From assembly GCF_947039605.1 (NCBI RefSeq), contig NZ_CAMQZG010000026.1, positions 1-49,508 of the forward strand: DNA of 49,508 nt, written 5' to 3'. Within the stretch, counting starts at the first letter, position 1. Every line of letters begins with the position of its first letter. The position numbers and the translations under genes were made by a program. The stretch comes from an uncultured Clostridium sp. Its GTDB lineage: Bacteria; Bacillota; Clostridia; Clostridiales; Clostridiaceae. The notes under the pieces are model-generated. The model was given only the letters and a program-made list of their open reading frames with translations, ran no database searches and was not told the origin of the DNA. Positions 44,126-49,508 of this stretch are shown one piece after another.

Positions 44126-45565
44126 TTAAAGATTTTCACCGTTACTGTCTATAACTTTTTTGTACCAATCAAAGCTATCTTTTTTATATCTTTTTAGACT
44201 ACTATTATCATCTATATCTCTATCTACATAGATAAAACCGTATCTTTTTTGGTAACCATTAAGCCAGCTAAGTAAATCTGTGAATGACCATGTGCAGTAG
44301 CCAAGAAGATTTACACCATCAGTAACAGCCTCTTTACAGGCAAGAATATGGCTTTTTAAAAATGCGATTCTATATTCATCATGAACTTCTTCATTTTCTA
44401 GGGTATCAAATGCACCAAGTCCATTTTCTGTTATTAAAATAGGAATGTTATCATATCTACTAGTAATTTTTCTAAGTGCAAGTCTAAGTCCTTGTGGGTC
44501 AATTTCCCAATCCCAATCAGTTGTTTCTAAGTGTTCATTCTTAGTAGTTTTATATGCACCAGGGATTCCTTGAGATTTTGAAGTTCCTTTTTTACCACTT
44601 TGATTCATTTCTCCTGTTCTTGTAACTCCACCCAGAGGATTACTTTCTACTGTATCTGTTTTATAATAGTTAACTCCTATAAAGTCAGGTTTACCTTCTT
44701 TTAAAAGTTCTAAATCACCAGCCTCAATAGTTGGTTCTAGTCCCATTTTTTCCATAAATCTAAAAGCTAAAGTTGGGTAGCTACCTTTAAGATATACATC
44801 AAGCCACCAATAAGAATTAATTTCACTAGCATTCTCCATAGCTAAAACATCTTCAGGTTTACAAGTGCTAGCATATGATGGTGTATAAGCAAAGCTTGGA
44901 CCTATCATACCTTGTGGTACAAGTTCCTTAAAAGATTTTATAGCCTTTGCATTTGCAAGATTTGCAATATGGTTAGCTTCAAGCATTCTTTTTGTATCTT
45001 TTACAGCAGGTGGATGAATTCCAAGTTCATAGCCAAGTCCTATAAAGATATTTTGTTCATTTAAAGTAACCCAGTACTTAACTCTATCACCAAAGCTTGT
45101 ATATAAAGTTCTGCAATAATTATCAAAGTCATTTATGATTTCTCTAGACTCCCAACCACCATATAAATCTTGTAGTGATTGTGGAAGGTCCCAGTGATAA
45201 ATAGTTAGAACAGGCTCTATATCATTTTGAACTAACTCATCAATTAAGTTATTATAAAATTCTAAACCTTTTTGATTAATTTCACCTTTTCCATTTGGGA
45301 AAATTCTTGCCCATGAAACAGAGAATCTATAAGCTTTAAGTCCCATTTCTTTCATAAGTGCTACATCTTCTTTAAATCTGTTATAGTGATCTACAGCAAC
45401 TTTTCCAGTAGTATTCTTATAAGTTGTATTAGGTATTTTTACATATTCATCCCAAATAGATAAGCCCTTGCCATCTAAATCACTTGCACCCTCAATTTGA
45501 TAGGCAGCAGAAGCACTACCCCAAAGAAAGTTCTCATTAAATTTATCTAGTTCTTTATATATCAT
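44126..45565 (-). CDS. GH1 6-phospho-beta-glucosidase
   Basis: 479 residues from ATG 45565 (GAGGGGG 8 nt upstream; the longer frame to 45592 has none). Acid/base region YWVTLNEQN, where the usual NEP is NEQ, nucleophile ITENGLG and start FLWGSASAAYQIEGA. The C-terminal SSLKRYKKDSFDWYKKVI loop resembles the phosphate-binding region of 6-phospho-beta-glucosidases. It differs clearly from the GH1 at 21199-22587 and is not next to a PTS. A MurR/RpiR regulator lies upstream on the same strand but behind a terminator, so it may act on this gene in trans. Confidence 0.9.
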   Translation of the reverse strand: MIYKELDKFNENFLWGSASAAYQIEGASDLDGKGLSIWDEYVKIPNTTYKNTTGKVAVDHYNRFKEDVALMKEMGLKAYRFSVSWARIFPNGKGEINQKGLEFYNNLIDELVQNDIEPVLTIYHWDLPQSLQDLYGGWESREIINDFDNYCRTLYTSFGDRVKYWVTLNEQNIFIGLGYELGIHPPAVKDTKRMLEANHIANLANAKAIKSFKELVPQGMIGPSFAYTPSYASTCKPEDVLAMENASEINSYWWLDVYLKGSYPTLAFRFMEKMGLEPTIEAGDLELLKEGKPDFIGVNYYKTDTVESNPLGGVTRTGEMNQSGKKGTSKSQGIPGAYKTTKNEHLETTDWDWEIDPQGLRLALRKITSRYDNIPILITENGLGAFDTLENEEVHDEYRIAFLKSHILACKEAVTDGVNLLGYCTWSFTDLLSWLNGYQKRYGFIYVDRDIDDNSSLKRYKKDSFDWYKKVIDSNGENL

Positions 45566-45661
45566 AGTAATTTCCCCCTCAAAGTTATTCATTAACTACA
45601 TAGTAGCATCTTAGGAGAGGCAGAAGAAGAGAGTAGTGAACTAAAATAAATCGTTTTATAA

Positions 45662-45712
45662 GAAAAAAAATGTACCAAGTAAAAAACAAGATGTTTTACT
45701 TGGTACATTTTA
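45662..45712 (-). terminator. Strong terminator between RpiR regulator and GH1 gene
   Basis: On the minus strand AATGTACCAAGTAAAAC pairs with GTTTTTTACTTGGTACATT (long stem with a short internal bulge), followed by T8. It separates the RpiR/FUSC transcript from the GH1 gene. Confidence 0.85.
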
Positions 45713-45714
45713 AT

Positions 45715-46440
45715 TTAACTGAGTATTATAGATAATTCACTAGCTATTTTTTCTATAATATAAATGACTGGAACTTGAGTTGTAAGCTGATGATGACCAT
45801 TCTTTTTAGATGGTGCATAGTAGCTTATATTTTTATCAGATAGTTTTGCAAGAGTGCAATTTTTACTATTTGTAATAGAAACAACTATGCCACCATTTCT
45901 TTTAGCTCTACTTGCACATTCAATAATTTGTGGACTCTCTCCTTCAACAGATAAAATAAGGGCAATGCTATCATCACCAAGTATTTTTTCTGTAGGATAA
46001 AAAGAATCAGAGATTGCAAGTGCAAACTTACCCATATTACCAAGATACCTTGCAGCATAAGTAGCAAGAGAACCGGAATTTCCAAAGCCAATCCAAAAAA
46101 TATTTCTATTTTCATTAATTAAAGTAGCGATTTCTTTTATATCCTCGGTAAATTCATTAGAAGTAGTTCTTTCAAAAAATTCTAATAAAGCACTTTTATC
46201 ATCTTTTAAAATAATCTCTTTATTATCAGAGAGCATCATTTTAAGTTTGATTTTAAATTCTGAAAATCCATTACACTCAAACTTTTTGCAAAAGCGAAGT
46301 ATAGTAGTTGTAGAAACATGAGACTCATTTGCAAGGTCCCTTATTCTCATATAGATAACACTATTTTTATTCTCTACAACATATTTATATACATTTAACT
46401 CAAGTTCATTTAATTTTGATATTTTGTCAGCTGAAAACAT
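45715..46440 (-). CDS. MurR/RpiR-family transcriptional regulator
   Basis: 241 residues from ATG 46440 (GGGGGAAAT upstream). N-terminal RpiR helix-turn-helix at about 1-75 (RIRDLANESHVSTTTILRFCKKF) and a SIS sugar-phosphate-binding domain at about 100-235 (FWIGFGNSGSLATYAARYLGNMGK, ALILSVEGESPQIIECASRAKRNGG). It is expected to respond to a phosphorylated sugar and may control the adjacent GH1. Its start is one base after the stop of the FUSC gene (TAGAATG), so the two are coupled. Confidence 0.88.
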   Translation of the reverse strand: MFSADKISKLNELELNVYKYVVENKNSVIYMRIRDLANESHVSTTTILRFCKKFECNGFSEFKIKLKMMLSDNKEIILKDDKSALLEFFERTTSNEFTEDIKEIATLINENRNIFWIGFGNSGSLATYAARYLGNMGKFALAISDSFYPTEKILGDDSIALILSVEGESPQIIECASRAKRNGGIVVSITNSKNCTLAKLSDKNISYYAPSKKNGHHQLTTQVPVIYIIEKIASELSIILS

Positions 46441-46441
46441 T

Positions 46442-48274
46442 CTAATTTCCCCCATTAGTTTTAGGTGATTTCTTCTTTTTAGTAAGTGGTTTCTTAAATT
46501 CATTTATTTCTTCAACAAGTGAAGTTTTATTGTAAGTTGGTAATATATAAGTTTGAAGTTTGAAAGAATCATCCTCTTCTATTCTAGCTATATGCTTATA
46601 ATCACTAACTATTAGAGCTTCTTTCATATCAAATCTTTGAGCATATTTTGACCTAAGAGCATTACTTAAAAATCTACTTTTCATTACAAGAATTCTATAA
46701 ACTATAAGAATTTCTGTGTAAGACATTTTAGTTTGAACTTTCTTACCATTTTGCATTTCATTGAATAATTCTTCTAGTGATTGTTCACGTACATTTTTTA
46801 GAATTTCCTCATTAAGTTTTACATATGATTTATAAATATTTCTTACTTGCTCCTTTACTTTTATAGGATAAACATACTTAGTTACTATATAACTAAGTAG
46901 ACCACCAATTAGTATAAAGACTAATTTATCTACTATAAGTGTACCAGTATGACCCTTAATGAAAAGAGAATCTGATGCAACAACACAAAAAGTTACAAAT
47001 ATAGCTTGGTTACTATAAGAAGTTAAATAGATTGCAAGATATCCACTTGCAAGAATAAGTCCTAATAATATAAGCTTAGAATCTACAAATACTAGAACTA
47101 AGTTTAAAAGGATAAAGCCTAAAACTGTACCTAGAATTTTAGCTCTAATTTTTTTCATACCTGTACCTGTAAAAGGAATGTATGTTGCAATTATAGTATA
47201 TAAAATCCATCTACCATTTGAAATATTAAAATAATAAACTACAAAAGTTGCAATTGTTATAAGAAGGGTACCTTTTATAGCAATATTAAATCTAAGAGAA
47301 GCCATATCTACTTTAAAGTCTAATCCAAGATTAAATATTGAGTTATATTTTTTTAAAACCTTTTTAACATAACGTTTTGAATGTTTTTCATTAGCTGTTA
47401 AAACTTCATTTTGATAAAGCTCTAAAAATGCTGATATATGCTTTTGTACTAACTCATTTTCATATCCTGAAGATAAATATATATGTGTAGATAAACTTTT
47501 CTTAAACTCAGTTATATCAATTTTCTCTTGATAAAGTTTTATAATCCAATTAAGAAGTCTTGAAATATCTCTTAAAAGATTTGGGTCTTCTGTTTTATTT
47601 ATAATACTTCCAAGAGACTTCATAAGGTCAAGTGTTAGCTCTTTTTTTATAAGCGCATCTGTATTTTTAGGCATACTATAAATTTTTCTAACTAGAATAT
47701 TATCAACAGAAATACTTTGTGATAAAGCATTTAAAAGATAAGTAGAGTAGTTATCACCCTGTATTTTTAAAAGTATAGCTCTACTAAGATTATCATAAGC
47801 AGTTTCAACAGTAGAGTCAGTAAGTTTTAAAAAATCAATTTTACTTAGTATATAGTATAAAAGAATTACTATAATCCCACCATAAATACAAGCAGAGAAT
47901 CTAAGGATTATTTCATGTTTATCAATAGGAATAGATAAAATTAATATATAATAAAGCATGTAATAAGTAGCCCTCGACTTTTTATTATCATATGTATAGA
48001 AATAGTAAATAACAAAAGCTACTACAAATGTTACAAGAACTCCTACATATAAATTTAGCCCTATAATTGAAGCTAATAATGATAAAATTAGAAATGTAGC
48101 AAATAGTTTTGATATATTTTTAATTTTATCAGACTGATAATCCTCACAGGCAAGAGTTGGGATTAAAAGTAGCGAGGCTATTGGGATTATTATATTAGCC
48201 TTTCCAAATGGAATAAAGGTAGCAATAATTAGAAGTGCTACTACATATATTTTTAAAATCGTAAGTTTCTTCAT
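46442..48274 (-). CDS. FUSC-family membrane protein (aromatic acid exporter-like)
   Basis: 610 residues. An N-terminal membrane block of about six helices (about 8-155), a long cytoplasmic helical region (about 160-330) and a second membrane block with the FUSC pattern SLRFNIAIKGTLLITIATFVVY, GRWILYTIIATYIPFTGTGMKKIRAKILGTVLGF, then a C-terminal cytoplasmic tail. YccS, AaeB and fusaric-acid-resistance proteins share this layout and export aromatic acids; the substrate here is unknown. It is the first gene of a two-gene operon with the RpiR regulator. Confidence 0.85.
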   Translation of the reverse strand: MKKLTILKIYVVALLIIATFIPFGKANIIIPIASLLLIPTLACEDYQSDKIKNISKLFATFLILSLLASIIGLNLYVGVLVTFVVAFVIYYFYTYDNKKSRATYYMLYYILILSIPIDKHEIILRFSACIYGGIIVILLYYILSKIDFLKLTDSTVETAYDNLSRAILLKIQGDNYSTYLLNALSQSISVDNILVRKIYSMPKNTDALIKKELTLDLMKSLGSIINKTEDPNLLRDISRLLNWIIKLYQEKIDITEFKKSLSTHIYLSSGYENELVQKHISAFLELYQNEVLTANEKHSKRYVKKVLKKYNSIFNLGLDFKVDMASLRFNIAIKGTLLITIATFVVYYFNISNGRWILYTIIATYIPFTGTGMKKIRAKILGTVLGFILLNLVLVFVDSKLILLGLILASGYLAIYLTSYSNQAIFVTFCVVASDSLFIKGHTGTLIVDKLVFILIGGLLSYIVTKYVYPIKVKEQVRNIYKSYVKLNEEILKNVREQSLEELFNEMQNGKKVQTKMSYTEILIVYRILVMKSRFLSNALRSKYAQRFDMKEALIVSDYKHIARIEEDDSFKLQTYILPTYNKTSLVEEINEFKKPLTKKKKSPKTNGGN

Positions 48275-48561
48275 TATAAACTCCTTGTCTTTTGTTTAAC
48301 TTGTATTAAGTTATATACCTATCATTGTAAACTATCTTTGCAAAATGTAGAATAGATTTTTTATTTTATAATAGTTTTGTCTTTAGAATGATAGATTCAA
48401 GATAGGGAATGAGAAATAGTTATGTAATTTTTTATTGAATATTAAATTATGGCTCCTTAGGTTTTAAACTTAGGGGGCTATATATTTGAAAATATAGAAA
48501 TATGATATAATAAAAAGATATAAACTTCCTAAATGGAAGGAGCAATATTGGAGTTGATAGT

Positions 48562-49467
48562 ATGAAAAAATTTAATACAACAGGATTATGTGTACCTAAA
48601 AAACATTATATGGTAGATATATCTAACAAACTCGACAATATAGAAAAACTTATAGAAGAGGAATCTTATTTTGTTATAAATAGACCAAGACAATTTGGAA
48701 AAACAACAACTTTAAATGAATTATATAAAAGACTTAAAAGTAATTATACAATCATTAAATTAGATTTTGAAAGAATGAGTGAAGATTTTATATCAAGTAA
48801 AGTTTTTTGTAATTCATTCGTTGAGAGTTTATCAAGAGTTTTAGGTGAAGAACTTAAAAATGTTGATACTTTAAATAATTTAGCATATTTAATATCTGAT
48901 ATAACAAAGGATAGAGAAATTGTTTTAATGATAGATGAAGTTGATAGAATATCTAATAATCAGCTTTTTGTGAATTTTTTAGGTATTCTAAGGTCATTAT
49001 ATCTTGATAGAGAAGCAGAGCTTTGTACAACATTTAAATCTGTAATACTTGCAGGTGTGTATGATATTAAGAATTTAAAACTTAAATTTAATGATAATAC
49101 AGATACAAGGTATAATTCACCATGGAATATTGCTGTTGATTTCGATTTAAATATGAGTTTTGATTCAAATGAAATACAGACAATGTTAGATGAGTATAAT
49201 AAAGATAATAATTTGCTAATAGATACTGAAAAAATTAGCAAAGAGATATATAAATTTACAAGTGGGTATCCTTTCTTAGTAAGTAGAGTATGTCAAATAA
49301 TAGATGAAAAAATATTATTAGGACAAAAAAGAGAGTGGAGAGTAAATGATATTCATAAAGCAATTAAAATGCTTTTAACTGAACATAATACATTATTTGA
49401 TGACCTTATAAAAAATTTAGAAAATAATAAAGCATTGTATAATCTTATAGAAAAAATTTTAACTTAA
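48562..49467 (+). pseudogene. AAA-like ATPase, 3' end interrupted
   Basis: 301 residues remain. Walker A is a variant, NRPRQFGKTTT (about 41-51); Walker B is IVLMIDEVDRI (about 115-125); further along, GYPFLVSRVCQIID. This is the AAA-like (AAA_35) family, which in similar proteins continues past NLIEKILTEGE for another 150-200 residues. Here the frame stops immediately after EKILT, at the point where an IS-like palindromic sequence begins, so the 3' part appears displaced by an insertion. GGAG 8 nt before ATG sets the start. Its role is unknown; such ATPases are common in anaerobes. Confidence 0.75.
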
Positions 49468-49470
49468 TTT

Positions 49471-49508
49471 GAGAGAATTCTCCCACTTCAAGCTTTAGCT
49501 AAGTGGTG
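49471..49508. mobile_element. Probable IS200/IS605-type element end (cut by the window edge)
   Basis: GAGAATTCTC (49473-49482, palindrome) is followed by the imperfect hairpin CCACTT-CA-AGCT-TT-AGCT-AAGTGG (49483-49506). Subterminal hairpins of this kind mark the ends of IS200/IS605 elements, and I recall closely similar sequence at ends of clostridial members. The transposase or TnpB gene would lie outside the window. TTTTAAC just before it could be the target site. Confidence 0.55.

Overview
The window is very AT-rich DNA with strong AGGAGG-type ribosome binding sites, intrinsic terminators, a SufCBDSU Fe-S operon, ECF sigma/DUF4179 pairs, PTS sugar uptake and an HsmRA-like haem-sensing pair. 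This points to a low-GC Firmicute, most likely an anaerobic member of Clostridia; I cannot name the species.

Layout. 1-1361 is mostly non-coding and holds a decayed IS30 transposase. 1362-5000 carries an unknown anchored protein, a MarR regulator plus HsmA-like membrane protein behind a perfect 18-bp palindrome, an unknown protein, and recA, which is broken by a one-base frameshift near its 3' end. 5089-7098 is an ECF sigma factor with a DUF4179 anti-sigma gene that also carries a frameshift. 7260-11286 is a truncated LevR-type sigma-54 activator facing a two-gene peptidase operon that has a clear -24/-12 promoter and a far-upstream inverted repeat. Next come an opine dehydrogenase (11438-12577), two small unknowns, and a response regulator / ABC transporter / histidine kinase module (13803-17293) of the antimicrobial-peptide-resistance type. 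18870-22643 is a beta-glucoside operon (PTS IIC, ROK, GH1). 22920-28207 is sufCBDSU, with a 258-nt structured insert between sufD and sufS. 28218-33674 holds decayed or uncharacterised genes (TIGR04222-like remnant, TspO-like protein, a phage-type protein frameshifted at a T9 tract, YbgA, a small membrane protein, an XRE regulator and a GGDEF fragment). 33797-35779 is a class I c-di-GMP riboswitch controlling a TPR-GGDEF diguanylate cyclase. The rest holds a second ECF sigma/anti-sigma pair, a DEAD-box helicase, an MFS transporter, two tandem paralogous exported proteins, a glutathione-dependent formaldehyde detoxification operon with a divergent HxlR regulator, a second GH1 with an RpiR regulator and FUSC transporter, and an AAA ATPase gene cut off at the window edge by what looks like an IS200/IS605 end.

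Most notable observation: two leader regions (26320-26395, inside suf, and 31690-31766, upstream of a small membrane protein) share CTGTGG, then exactly 18 nt, then AGTAGTG, then GGGACTA. In both, the 18-nt spacer pairs with a segment 3' of GGGACTA, with different bases in each copy. This looks like an RNA family that I do not recognise. In the suf copy the 3' arm of that helix overlaps a terminator-like hairpin, so the two are mutually exclusive, as in a riboswitch.

Several genes carry single-base frameshifts (recA, the DUF4179 gene, the T9-tract gene). Either real decay or indel errors in the assembly could explain these, and read-level checking should come before any biological reading.
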